NCBI RefSeq assembly: GCF_016612865.1
Contig: NZ_JAENZZ010000002.1
Location: 744,001 to 808,000 of the forward strand
Direction: 5' to 3'
Length of the DNA: 64,000 bases
Source of the DNA: Blastococcus sp. TML/M2B
GTDB lineage: Bacteria > Actinomycetota > Actinomycetes > Mycobacteriales > Geodermatophilaceae
Shown one piece after another: positions 26,328-34,784 of the stretch. The notes beneath the pieces were generated by a model. The model was given only the letters and a program-made list of their open reading frames with translations, was not told the origin of the DNA and searched no databases. Made by a program: the position numbers and the translations under genes. Positions within the stretch are counted from its first letter, which is position 1. Each line of letters starts with the position of its first letter.

Positions 26328-26564
26328 GTGCGCCCCTGGAAGCTGCTCGGACTGGCCGGCCTGGCCGGTGTCGCCGCGACCGGTGCCGTGGTCGCCCGCA
26401 ACGAGCGGCAGCGCCGGGCACTCACCCCGGACGACGTGCGCACCCGGCTGCACGAGCGGCACGCCGCGCTCTCCGTCCTCCCGGACCCGGAGCCGCAGCC
26501 GACGACCGGGGAGCTCGTCGCCGGCCGCAGCCACCGGGTGGCGCGGCTGCTCCGTCGTCGCTGA
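26328..26564 (+). CDS. Small single-pass membrane protein
   Basis: This is a 78-residue protein with one N-terminal helix (LLGLAGLAGVAATGAVVA), then a basic, charged cytoplasmic segment (RNERQRRALTPDDVRTRLHERHAAL) and a basic C-terminus RVARLLRRR. The family is not recognised. The GTG start at 26328 follows a -10 box at leaderless spacing. Confidence 0.6.
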   Translation: MRPWKLLGLAGLAGVAATGAVVARNERQRRALTPDDVRTRLHERHAALSVLPDPEPQPTTGELVAGRSHRVARLLRRR

Positions 26565-26621
26565 GGTGATCCCTGCGGCTGACCTGGTTTGACCCCGTCC
26601 CGTCACGTGCAGGGAGCCTCT

Positions 26622-27923
26622 GTGGCTGCCGACGGGTCCCAGCAGCGCCGGGAGACCTCGGAGCTGATGGGCTTCACCGACACGACCGGCGACCTCGAGC
26701 TCCGCGAGAGCGTGGGCGAGCGGCTGATGGGCGCCCTCCTGGACCGGGCGCACCTCATCCCTCCGCGCCTGGTCGGGCCGCTCGTCGCCCAGGAGCTCCA
26801 GCACGCCGGCGCGAGCGACGTGAGCATCCACCTGCAGGACCTCGACCAGGTGAGCCTGCAGGTGGTGGCGGGCCCCGGCCTGACCGGCGCCAGCGAGCGC
26901 ATCGACTCCAGCACCGTCGGCCGGGCGTTCTCGACCGACGAACCGATCGAGGTGGAGGTGGCCGGCGGGACCCGGCTGCACCTGCCGATGCTCGACGGGT
27001 CCGACCGGGTCGGCGTCCTCTCCTTCACGCTGCCGACGCTGGGCGAGCACGACCGGCGCCTCGCGCAGCGCGTCGCGGGACTGGTCGCCGACCTCGTCGT
27101 GACGAAGAACGCCTACACCGACACCTTCTCGCACGTGCGCGAGCGGCAGGACCTCGGGCTCGCCGCGCAGCTGCAGCGCCAGAGCCTGCCGCCGCTGGCG
27201 ATGACGACGCCGGACGTGGACCTCTCCGGCGCGCTCGAGCCCGCCTACGAGGTGGGCGGCGACAGCTTCGACTACGCCCTGAACGAGCACGTGCTGCACC
27301 TGCTGGTGCTGGACGCGATGGGGCACGGCCTGGAGGCGGCGACGATGGCCACCGTCGTCCTGGCCACCTACCGGCACGGCCGGCGCCGGGACCTGTCCCT
27401 GGCCGAGCTGTACGACGAGGCGGACCGCGCGGTGGCGGCCACCTTCCCCGGTCGCTTCGCCACCGCCCACCTCGGTCGGCTGGACACCCGGACCGGGGAA
27501 TTGACCTGGGTCAACGCGGGTCACCCTCCGGCGCTCTGGGTGCGCGACGGCCGGGTGATCGGTGAGCTCACCGGGCCGGTCAGCCGTCCCATCGGGTTCG
27601 GCACCGGAGAGCCGCGGGTCCTGTCCCAGCGCCTCGAGCAGGGCGACCGGCTGCTCTTCTTCACCGACGGCGTGGTCGAGGAGCGGCTGGCCGGTGGCGA
27701 GCAGTTCGGCGAGAAGCGGCTGCGCGAGGTGCTGGAGCAGACCAGCGTCGAAGGCCTGCCCGCCGCCGAGACGGTGCGCCGGCTCTCGCACGCGCTGACG
27801 GCGGCCCGCAGCGGCCGGACCAGCGACGACGCCTCGCTGCTGCTCGTGGAGTGGAAGGCGCCACCCCGGGACGACGAACTCTCGCCGGACATCCCGGAGT
27901 CGCGGCCCGGCGGTGACGGCTGA
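26622..27923 (+). CDS. GAF-SpoIIE (PP2C) phosphatase, RsbU-like
   Basis: This is a 433-residue protein. Residues about 40-165 form a GAF-type sensor domain (LMGALLDRAHLIPPRLVGPLVAQELQ...). A linker helix (RERQDLGLAAQLQRQSLPP) leads into a SpoIIE/PP2C phosphatase domain with the metal-binding aspartates in YEVGGDSFDY (family GGDxYD), VLDAMGHGLEAA and FFTDGVVEER, and SDDASLLLVEW at the end. It probably dephosphorylates a STAS antagonist in a partner-switching cascade that frees a sigma factor; the STAS protein at 12455-12847 is a possible partner. The GTG at 26622 is preferred because AGGGAG lies 6 bases upstream. Confidence 0.88.
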   Translation: MAADGSQQRRETSELMGFTDTTGDLELRESVGERLMGALLDRAHLIPPRLVGPLVAQELQHAGASDVSIHLQDLDQVSLQVVAGPGLTGASERIDSSTVGRAFSTDEPIEVEVAGGTRLHLPMLDGSDRVGVLSFTLPTLGEHDRRLAQRVAGLVADLVVTKNAYTDTFSHVRERQDLGLAAQLQRQSLPPLAMTTPDVDLSGALEPAYEVGGDSFDYALNEHVLHLLVLDAMGHGLEAATMATVVLATYRHGRRRDLSLAELYDEADRAVAATFPGRFATAHLGRLDTRTGELTWVNAGHPPALWVRDGRVIGELTGPVSRPIGFGTGEPRVLSQRLEQGDRLLFFTDGVVEERLAGGEQFGEKRLREVLEQTSVEGLPAAETVRRLSHALTAARSGRTSDDASLLLVEWKAPPRDDELSPDIPESRPGGDG

Positions 27924-28025
27924 CGCGAACGGTACCGCCCGGTCCGATCGATCGGCCCGACCGGTGTGCCCCGCCCGCGCCCGGGTAGTTCCAGCGGACC
28001 CATCGTCCACAGCTCTGGAGCCCCC

Positions 28026-28574
28026 ATGGCCCGCAACACTCTCTCCCGCACGCTGCACGACGTCGGACTCTCCGCCTGGTTCGGCGGCACGCTGGCCAAC
28101 GCGGTCGCCCTGAACGCCGCCGCGGGCGAGGCCGACACGGACTCCGGCACCGGACGCGTCGCCAACGCCGGCTGGGACCGGTGGACCCCGGTCAACGCCG
28201 CCGCCATCGGTGCGCACCTCGTCGGCAGCGTCGGTCAGCTGCGCGCGAACAGGCAGCGGGTGGCCGCCCAGCAGGGCGTCGCCGGAATGTCCACCCTCAA
28301 GACCCTGGTCACGGCTGCGGCCCTCGGCGCCACCGCGTACAGCCGAGTGCTGGGCCAGCGCGTCTCGGCCGCCGGGGCGGTGCCGTCGAAGTCGGGCACC
28401 AAGCCGAGCAAGCGGACGAAGCTGGCCCAGGCCGACGTCGCCGCCGCGCAGCAGCAGCTGGACACCCTGCAGTGGGTCATCCCGGCGCTGACCGGCGTGC
28501 TCGTCGCGATCAGCTCCTACGCCGGCGAGCAGCAGCGCCCCGGAGAGGTGGCCCGCGGCCTGTCGCAGGTCTGA
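28026..28574 (+). CDS. Hypothetical membrane protein
   Basis: This is a 182-residue protein with weakly hydrophobic segments (SAWFGGTLANAVALNAAAG, WTPVNAAAIGAHLVGSVGQL, LKTLVTAAALGATAYSRVLGQRV, LQWVIPALTGVLVAISSYAGEQQ). These are common in a small family found in actinobacteria of soil and rock. The repeated Ala/Gly helices suggest three or four membrane passes. No catalytic motif is visible. The ATG at 28026 has GGAG 5 bases upstream. It ends 7 bases before the convergent eutC. Confidence 0.65.
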   Translation: MARNTLSRTLHDVGLSAWFGGTLANAVALNAAAGEADTDSGTGRVANAGWDRWTPVNAAAIGAHLVGSVGQLRANRQRVAAQQGVAGMSTLKTLVTAAALGATAYSRVLGQRVSAAGAVPSKSGTKPSKRTKLAQADVAAAQQQLDTLQWVIPALTGVLVAISSYAGEQQRPGEVARGLSQV

Positions 28575-28581
28575 CTGCCGC

Positions 28582-29304
28582 TCAGCCGGGCAGTGCGGCC
28601 TCGTCCTTGAGCGCCACACCGGAGGCACCCAGCTCCCGGGCGCCGGCCAGCAGCGACGCGACCGTCCGTGCCGCCTGGTCGTAGCCCAGCCCGTGCGGCG
28701 GGCGGACGTTGGAGACGCAGTTCCGCTCCGCGTCCACCCGCCCCGGTCGCGGCTCCCAGGTCAGGTAGGCCCCCAGCGAGTCCGCCGACGACAATCCCGG
28801 CCGCTCCCCGATCAGCACGACGACGGCGCGCACCCCGAGCGCCGCACCGATCGCGTCGCCCAGCCCGACGCGCGCCTGGTGGGCCAGCACCAGCGGCGCC
28901 ACCGACCAGCCGTCCAGCCGTTCCCGGAGCGCGGCGACCAGGCCGGGCGCGTGGTCGTGCACGGCCCGCGGGGAGAGCCCGTCGGCGAGCACGATGCCCA
29001 GGTCGTCGCCGGTCGCGGGCAGCTCGGTGCCCTCGGCCAGCCGCCGGCCGAGGTCGGGTCGCTGGAGGTACTCGGCGCGGTCCGCGGCGGCCGAGCGCAC
29101 CTCCACGACGTCGCCGTCGCCGAGCGCCGCCCGCACCGCGGCCGGGTCCAGGGCGGTGTGCACCGCGTCGCGGGCGACGGCGTGCGCCAGCCGGAACTCC
29201 AGCTCCCGCGTCGTCGGCAGCCCGTCCCCGGCCCGGCCGAGCGCCACCCGGGCCCGCGTCGCCCCGCGCAGCACCGCCCACGGGTCGGGCTCGACGGTGC
29301 TCAC
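28582..29304 (-). CDS. eutC: Ethanolamine ammonia-lyase small subunit
   Basis: This is a 240-residue small subunit of the adenosylcobalamin enzyme that splits ethanolamine into acetaldehyde and ammonia. Diagnostic stretches are TRARVALGRAGDGLPTTRELEFRLAHAVARDAVH, VADGLS-type ADGLSPRAVHDHAPGL, VVLIGERPGLSSADSLGAYLTWEPRPGRVDAERNCVSNVRPPHGLGYDQAA. It contributes to cobalamin binding. The GTG at 29304 overlaps the eutB stop. No microcompartment (eutS/K/L/M/N-type) genes are nearby, so this is the simple cytoplasmic pathway. Confidence 0.95.
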   Translation of the reverse strand: MSTVEPDPWAVLRGATRARVALGRAGDGLPTTRELEFRLAHAVARDAVHTALDPAAVRAALGDGDVVEVRSAAADRAEYLQRPDLGRRLAEGTELPATGDDLGIVLADGLSPRAVHDHAPGLVAALRERLDGWSVAPLVLAHQARVGLGDAIGAALGVRAVVVLIGERPGLSSADSLGAYLTWEPRPGRVDAERNCVSNVRPPHGLGYDQAARTVASLLAGARELGASGVALKDEAALPG

Positions 29305-30716
29305 GACGTCGCCGCCGCGAGCAGCGCCCGGGCCGCGGGCGCGTCGGGGGCCAGCTCGCGCACCCGGCCGTCGTCGCCCAGCAGGTCCATCCGCGCCAGC
29401 CACGCCTCGAACTCCGGCGCCGGCCGCAGCCCCAGCACCTGCCGGGTGGTGAGGACGTCGGAGAACGACAGCGACTGGTAGTGCAGCATCACGTCGTCCG
29501 AGCCCGGGACGGCGATGACGAACGAGCAGCCCGCGGCCCCGAGCAGCAGCATGAGCGCGTCGGTGTCGTCGGCGTCGACCTCGGCGTGGTTGGTGTAGCA
29601 GACGTCGACGCCCATCGGCAGGCCGAGCAGCTTGCCGCAGAAGTGGTCCTCGAGCCCGGCCCGCGCCACCTGCTTGCCGTCGTAGAGGTACTCCGGGCCG
29701 ATGAACCCGACGACGGTGTTCACCAGCAGCGGCTCGAAGTGCCGGGCCACCGCGTACGCGCGGCACTCCAGGGTCTGCTGGTCGACCGGCCGCCCACCCA
29801 CACCCAGGTGCGCCCCGGCCGACAGCGCCGAGCCCTGCCCCGTCTCGAAGTAGGTGACGTTGCGGCCCACCGTGCCCCGGCCCAGCTCCAGCGCACCGGC
29901 CCGCGCCTCGGCGAGCAGGTCGAGGGTCACGCCGAACCCGCGGTTGGCCCCCTGCGTGCCGCCGACCGACTGGAAGACCAGGTCCACCGGCGCGCCCTTC
30001 TCCAGCGCGCGCAGCGTCGTCGTCACGTGCGCGAGGACGCAGGACTGCGTCGGGATCCCGTACCGGGAGATCACCGCGTCGAGCAGCTCCAGCAGCGCGA
30101 TCGTCTGCGCCGGCGAGTCGGTGGCCGGGTTGATGCCGATGACGGCGTCGCCGCTCCCGTGCAGCAGCCCGTCGAGCACCGACGCCGTCACGCCGAGCGG
30201 GTCGTCGGTCGGGTGGTTGGGCTGCAGCCGGGAGGCCAGCCGGCCGGGCAGCCCGATGGTCGAGCGCAGCCCGGTGACCACGCGGGCGCGGCGGCCCACG
30301 GCGATCAGGTCGGCGTTGCGCATCAGCTTCGACGTCGCCGCGACCATCTCCGGCGTGAGCCCGGGTGCGAGCGCGCTGATCGCCGGCTCGTCGCCCTCGG
30401 CCGCCCAGGCGAGCAGCCGGTCGCGGAACTCGCCCACGGTCAGCGAGGCGACCGGCGCGAACGCGGCCGCATCGTGGGTGTCCAGGATCAGCCGCGTGAC
30501 GTCGTCCTCCTCGTAGCCGACCACCTGCTCCTCGAGGAAGGTGGCCAGCGGCAGGTCGGCGAGCACCGTCTGGGCCGCCACCCGCTCGGCCGCGGACTCC
30601 GCGGCGCAGCCGGCGAGCACGTCGCCGGACCGCGCGGGGGTGGCCTTCGCCATGAGCTCGACCAGCGACGGGAACTCGACGGTGTGCCCGCCCAGGGTCG
30701 TCCGCCGGATCGTCAC
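29301..30716 (-). CDS. eutB: Ethanolamine ammonia-lyase large subunit
   Basis: This is a 471-residue catalytic TIM-barrel subunit. Conserved pieces include VVGYEEDDVTRLILDTHD, LPGRLASRLQPNHPTDD, GSGDAVIGINPATDS, FQSVGGTQGANRGFGV, YFETGQGSALSAGAHLG, and VVGFIGPEYLYDGKQVARAGLEDHFCGKLLGLPMGVDVCYTNHAEVDADD. All are typical EutB segments, including the substrate-binding Glu and Arg. The GTG at 30716 overlaps the permease stop (GTGA). Together with EutC it frees ammonia and acetaldehyde from ethanolamine as a nitrogen or carbon source. Confidence 0.96.
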   Translation of the reverse strand: MTIRRTTLGGHTVEFPSLVELMAKATPARSGDVLAGCAAESAAERVAAQTVLADLPLATFLEEQVVGYEEDDVTRLILDTHDAAAFAPVASLTVGEFRDRLLAWAAEGDEPAISALAPGLTPEMVAATSKLMRNADLIAVGRRARVVTGLRSTIGLPGRLASRLQPNHPTDDPLGVTASVLDGLLHGSGDAVIGINPATDSPAQTIALLELLDAVISRYGIPTQSCVLAHVTTTLRALEKGAPVDLVFQSVGGTQGANRGFGVTLDLLAEARAGALELGRGTVGRNVTYFETGQGSALSAGAHLGVGGRPVDQQTLECRAYAVARHFEPLLVNTVVGFIGPEYLYDGKQVARAGLEDHFCGKLLGLPMGVDVCYTNHAEVDADDTDALMLLLGAAGCSFVIAVPGSDDVMLHYQSLSFSDVLTTRQVLGLRPAPEFEAWLARMDLLGDDGRVRELAPDAPAARALLAAATS

Positions 30717-32174
30717 CGGACCTCCTCGTCGGCGACGGCCAGCAGCTCGAACTCCTCCTCGGGCGCGGACGCCACGAGGTGGTGCCGGCTGTAGACGGCG
30801 AAGTAGCCGAGGAAGAGCGCGTACGCGCCGAGCGTCCACAGCGCCGCCTCGACGTCGACGAGGAACGTCGCCACGACCGCCGCCGCGGCGAGCACCAGCG
30901 CCACGCCCGTCGTCGCCACCCCGCCCGGCGTCCGGTACGGCCGGGCCAGCTCGGGCTCCCGCCGGCGCAGCACGATGTGGCTGACCATCATCAGCACGTA
31001 GGAGACCGTCGCCCCGAAGACGGCCATGTTGAGCAGCATCGCGCCCTGGCCGGTCAGCGAGAGCGCGAACCCGATCGCGCCGGGCACGAGCAGCGCCAGC
31101 ACCGGCGCCTTGCGGCTGTTGGTCACCGACAGCTGCCGCGGCAGGTAGCCGGCCCGGGACAGCGCGAAGGTCTGCCGTGAGTAGGCGTAGATGATCGAGA
31201 AGAAGCTCGCGACCAGGCCGAAGAGCCCCGCGTAGTTGACGACGTCGGAGAGGGCGTCGGGCGCCCCGGCGACCTCCAGCGCCTCGACCGGCGGGTTGCC
31301 GCTGGCCGACATCGCCTCCGAGCCGCCGGCGCCGGAGGTGAACACCAGCATGAGGACGGCGAGCACGAGCAGCACGCCCATCGCGGCGGTGATGCCCCGC
31401 GGCAGGGCGCGGGCCGGGTCGCGCGCCTCCTCCGACGCCAGCGGCACGCACTCCACGGCGAGGAAGAACCAGATGGCGAAGGGGAAGGCCGCCCAGACGC
31501 CCATCCACCCGTAGGGCAGGGAAGTCCGAGGCGCCGGCGGCATCGGTCTGCGCGATGTCGAGCAGGTTCGAGGAGTCGAACGCCGGGATCGCCCCGATCA
31601 GGTAGAGCACCAGCCCCGCGACGGCGACCGCGGCGATCGCCATCATCACCTTGAGCGCCTCGCCGACGCCCATGAGGTGCACGCCGATGAACAGCGCGTA
31701 CGCGGCCAGGTAGACCCACCAGCCGTCGGTGATGCCGAACAGGCCGAGCGACTCGACGTAGGCGCCGATGAAGGTGGCGATCGCGGCCGGGGCGATCGCG
31801 TACTCGATGAGCACCGCGACCCCGGTGGCGTAGCCGCCCCACGGGCCCAGCGCCCGCCGGGCGAAGGTGTAGCCGCCACCGGCAGTCGGCAGCGCGGAGC
31901 CGAGCTCGGCCAGCCCCAGCACCATCGACCCGTACATCACCGCCATGAGGACGACGGCGACGAGCAACCCGCCGAACCCGCCCTCGGCCAGGCCGAAGTT
32001 CCACCCGGCGTAGTCGCCGGAGATGACCGCGGCCACGCCCAGCCCGGCGAGCAGCACCCAGCCGGCGGTGCCGGTGCGCAGCTGCCGCTCCTGCAGGTAG
32101 CCGGCCTCCACCGCCTCGGCCTCGACCCCCGCGTGGTGGTGGGGAGCGGACCGGGCGGTGGGTTCGGCGGTCAT
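30713..32174 (-). pseudogene. eat: Ethanolamine permease (APC family), frame change near 31520
   Basis: The gene encodes a 12-helix amino-acid/polyamine-type transporter. The first part (32174 to about 31525) reads GWVLLAGLGVAAVISGDYAGWNFGLAEGGFGGLL, the signature start of ethanolamine permeases, and runs to AQTDAAGASDF. The rest reads in the next frame, LPYGWMGVWAAFPFAIWFFLAVECVPLASEEARDP, down to the stop at 30713. One extra C in the run TTCCC (plus-strand GGGAA at about 31519-31523) accounts for the shift; removing it gives a continuous protein of about 486 residues. The shifted frame happens to stay open into eutB. This is either a recent loss of uptake or a sequence error. Confidence 0.8.
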
Positions 32175-32296
32175 GGCGGGCCTCTCCGGTCAGCCCCCCG
32201 CGGTCGGGGACGCCAGCCTGGACCCGCCCGGCGGGGTCGGGCAACGGGCTGCGACGTCCTGGAACGCAGAGTTCACCGGCGCGTCGCACGCGCCGC

Positions 32297-33193
32297 TCAG
32301 AGGCTGCGCCAGCGCCCCTCGGTGGCGTTGCCCGAGGGCTTGGACTCCAGCACGTTCCCGGCCGTCGGCGGGGTCTCCTCCTTCGACACCGCCAGCTGCT
32401 GGAGCAGCGGTCCGACGAGCACGTCGTAGAGCCCGGGCAGCAGCCGGAACCCCGCGGTGACGACGGGGTTGAGCACCCCGGCCTGCACCACGCGGCGCGG
32501 CCGGTCCAGCGTGGTGAGCACCCGGCGGGCGACCCGGAACGGCGAGTAGACCGGGGGTGGCGGCCGGCCCGTGTTGCCGGTCCACGACGCCGCCTGGCTG
32601 TAGATGGGGGTGTTCACACCGCCGGGCTGCACGATCGAGATGGAGATGCCGGGCTCGTCGCGGGTCTCCAGCTGCAGCGTGCGGACCAGGCCGAGCTGGC
32701 CCCACTTGGCGGCGACGTAGCTCCCCATCGTGGGCGCGGTGACGTTGCCGAGCAGTGAGTTGACGACGGCCAGGTGCCCGGCCTTCTGCTCCCTGAAGAC
32801 GGGGAGGACCACGCGGGCCAGGTTGGCGGTGCCGTGCAGCGCCGTGTCGACGACGGTCTCGTACACCTCGCGCGGCACGTCCTCGATCCGGCCGTAGGCC
32901 ATCACCTGCGCGGAGTGCACGACCACGTCGAGCCGGCCGAACCGGCCGGTCGCCGCGGTGACCGCCGCGCGCACCTGGTCCTCGTCGGTGACGTCGCCGG
33001 CGCAGACCACGACCTGGGCCGCTCCGGCTGCCCGCATCTCGGCGGCGGCCTCCTCGAGGGAACCGCGGTCGCGGGACATCAGCACCAGCTGCGCGCCCCG
33101 CCCGGCCAGCTCCAGGCCGGTGGCACGGCCGATGCCGCTGGAGGCGCCGGTGACCAGGACGGTCAGCGGTGCGTCGTCGGATGGGATCGGCAT
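32297..33193 (-). CDS. Short-chain dehydrogenase/reductase
   Basis: This is a 298-residue classical SDR. The cofactor motif is TGASSGIGRA (residues 15-24), followed by NADP-type SRD after strand 2 (MSRDRGS). The active site has Ser in VVNSLLGN and YVAAK (Tyr-X3-Lys). A C-terminal extension with hydrophobic segments (VVTAGFRLLPGLYDVLVGPLLQQL) may attach it to membrane, as in the DltE-like/YqjQ group. The substrate is unknown. The ATG is at 33193. It stands alone, upstream of the ethanolamine operon on the same strand. Confidence 0.87.
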   Translation of the reverse strand: MPIPSDDAPLTVLVTGASSGIGRATGLELAGRGAQLVLMSRDRGSLEEAAAEMRAAGAAQVVVCAGDVTDEDQVRAAVTAATGRFGRLDVVVHSAQVMAYGRIEDVPREVYETVVDTALHGTANLARVVLPVFREQKAGHLAVVNSLLGNVTAPTMGSYVAAKWGQLGLVRTLQLETRDEPGISISIVQPGGVNTPIYSQAASWTGNTGRPPPPVYSPFRVARRVLTTLDRPRRVVQAGVLNPVVTAGFRLLPGLYDVLVGPLLQQLAVSKEETPPTAGNVLESKPSGNATEGRWRSL

Positions 33194-33258
33194 GGGGACG
33201 TCTCAGCTCCTCGGCTGGGGTGGTGCGTCCGCGCAGGGCTACCCCCGCCTCCGCCGGG

Positions 33259-33660
33259 TCAACCCGCGGCCTCGTCCAGGCGGGCCAGCAGCCAGCCCGG
33301 CCCGGTGACGGCGACCGTGCCGGGCAGCCGCGCGCGCAGCCCCCGGTCTGCGGTCACCGCCAGCACGGGCCGGCCGGCCGCGGCGAGCGCGGCCGCCTCG
33401 GCGGCGAGGGCGTCGTCGCCGCTGCCGGCCGCGCGCACCACCTCGACCGCCGGCGGGCCGGCCGCCTCGCGTGCCCGCCCCTCGACGACGGCGACCACCG
33501 CGGTGCACGTCAGCGGCCCGCCGTCCGGGCCGGTCACCGTGCGCCCGACGAGCCCGCCGAGCCGTTCGAGCAGGCGGGTCGCCGCGCCCGCGCGGTCGCG
33601 CCACCACCCGTCGGGGCGCGCGCCGACGACGTTGGCCGCGTCGACCAGGAGCACCGTCAT
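33259..33660 (-). CDS. NYN/PIN-like nuclease domain protein
   Basis: This is a 133-residue protein with the NYN-type acidic active-site pattern: LLVDAANVVGARPDGWWRDR, VVAVVEGRARE, VVRAAGSGDDALAAEA, VLAVTADRGLRARL. The aspartates in DAANVV, GSGDDA and TADRG line up with the PIN/NYN metal site, so it is probably a small RNA-cleaving enzyme (YacP-like). Its partner and target are unknown. The ATG is at 33660. It is divergent from the next gene. Confidence 0.75.
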   Translation of the reverse strand: MTVLLVDAANVVGARPDGWWRDRAGAATRLLERLGGLVGRTVTGPDGGPLTCTAVVAVVEGRAREAAGPPAVEVVRAAGSGDDALAAEAAALAAAGRPVLAVTADRGLRARLPGTVAVTGPGWLLARLDEAAG

Positions 33661-33783
33661 GCCGCCTCCGTCCTGTTCGCCCGTCCGGGGGACGTGCGGC
33701 CCCGTGCCGTTTGGCTGCCGCCCGCGGGGCAACCCGCAGTGCCGTCCGGGGGGATCGACGCACGTGTCCTGCGAGGAGACACC

Positions 33784-34440
33784 ATGACCGGCTCCACGAC
33801 GTCCGGTACCGAGCCCACCCTGCCCGAGCGCGAGCAGACCCGCGTCCAGCCCGCGCCGGAGGCGGCCCCTCGGCACGCCGCTCCCCCGTCGGTCCAGGAG
33901 ACCGTCGCCGCCCAGCGCGCCTCCTTCGGCGGCATCCGGTGGGGATCGGCGTTCTTCGGCTGGCTGTCGGCCAACGGCCTCGCCGTCCTGCTGCTCGCCG
34001 CCCTCGGCGCCGCCGGGGTCGCCCTCGGGCTCGCCTCGGGGGTCGACTCCGCCGACGACGCCGCCGAGCAGGCGGCCACGATCGGGCTCGGCGGCGCGAT
34101 CGCCGCGCTCGTCGTCCTGTTCCTCGCCTACCTGGCCGGTGGGTACGTCGCGGGCCGGATGGCCCGGTTCGACGGCGCCCGCCAGGGGTTCGCGGTCTGG
34201 CTCATCGGCCTGGTCGTCGTGCTCGTGCTCGCGGGTGCCGGCGCGGTCGCGGGTGCCCAGTACAACGTGCTCCAGCAGCTCGACCTGCCGCGCATCCCGA
34301 TCGAGGAGGGCACCGCCACCACCGGCGCGCTCATCACCCTCGGCGCCGTCCTGGTGGCCACGCTGCTGGCCGCGGTGCTGGGCGGGAAGCTCGGCGACCG
34401 GTACCACCGCACGGTGGACCGCGCGGGCTTCCCGGGCTGA
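33784..34440 (+). CDS. Four-helix membrane protein of unknown function
   Basis: This is a 218-residue protein. A 60-residue Pro/Glu-rich cytoplasmic start precedes membrane helices GLAVLLLAALGAAGVALGLASG, GLGGAIAALVVLFLAYLAGGYVAGRMA, FAVWLIGLVVVLVLAGAGAVAGAQY and ALITLGAVLVATLLAAVLGGKLGDRY. The GGYVAGRMARFDGARQG turn is typical of a widespread actinobacterial membrane family related to TIGR04086/YrzE-type proteins. The GAGGAGAC site fixes the ATG at 33784. No function is known. Confidence 0.7.
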   Translation: MTGSTTSGTEPTLPEREQTRVQPAPEAAPRHAAPPSVQETVAAQRASFGGIRWGSAFFGWLSANGLAVLLLAALGAAGVALGLASGVDSADDAAEQAATIGLGGAIAALVVLFLAYLAGGYVAGRMARFDGARQGFAVWLIGLVVVLVLAGAGAVAGAQYNVLQQLDLPRIPIEEGTATTGALITLGAVLVATLLAAVLGGKLGDRYHRTVDRAGFPG

Positions 34441-34451
34441 CGCCGCGCTCC

Positions 34452-34457
34452 TACGCT
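34452..34457 (+). promoter_or_regulatory. Leaderless -10 element for the DUF2277 gene
   Basis: TACGCT is followed by 7 bases and the ATG at 34465, with no ribosome-binding site between them. Confidence 0.35.
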
Positions 34458-34464
34458 CGCGGCC

Positions 34465-34734
34465 ATGTGCCGGAACATCCGCCCGCTCTCCAACTTCGAG
34501 CCACCGGCGACCGACGACGAGATCCGTGCCGCGGCCCTGCAGTACGTCCGCAAGATCAGCGGCACGACGAAGCCGTCCCGCGCCAACGCCGAGGCGTTCG
34601 ACCGCGCCGTCGAGGAGATCGCCGAGGTCTCCGCGCGGCTGCTCGGATCGCTGGTGACGACGGCCCCGCCCAAGGACCGCGAGGTCGAGGCGGCGAAGGC
34701 CCGCGAGCGGGCGGTGCTGCGCTACGGCACCTGA
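34465..34734 (+). CDS. DUF2277 domain-containing protein
   Basis: This is an 89-residue protein that opens MCRNIRPLSNFEPPATDDEIRAAALQYVRKISGTTKPS, the exact signature of DUF2277. The conserved Cys2, Arg and helix pattern is complete, and it ends in a helix that covers EVEAAKARERAVLR. Members are found across actinobacteria and proteobacteria as stand-alone small proteins; their role is unknown, and some are noted near DNA-repair or MerR genes. Confidence 0.9.
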   Translation: MCRNIRPLSNFEPPATDDEIRAAALQYVRKISGTTKPSRANAEAFDRAVEEIAEVSARLLGSLVTTAPPKDREVEAAKARERAVLRYGT

Positions 34735-34784
34735 CGTCCGGGCGCGGCGGGAATGCCCGGGTACCGACGCAGCTTGACCCGCGC

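Noticed and set aside
29301..32174. A single 957-residue permease-EutB fusion protein
   Set aside because: The middle section is a frameshift artefact: the correct permease continuation is in the next frame and EutB has its own GTG start in the usual overlap.
28582..32174. Ethanolamine microcompartment operon
   Set aside because: Only permease and the two lyase subunits are present; no shell-protein genes flank them.
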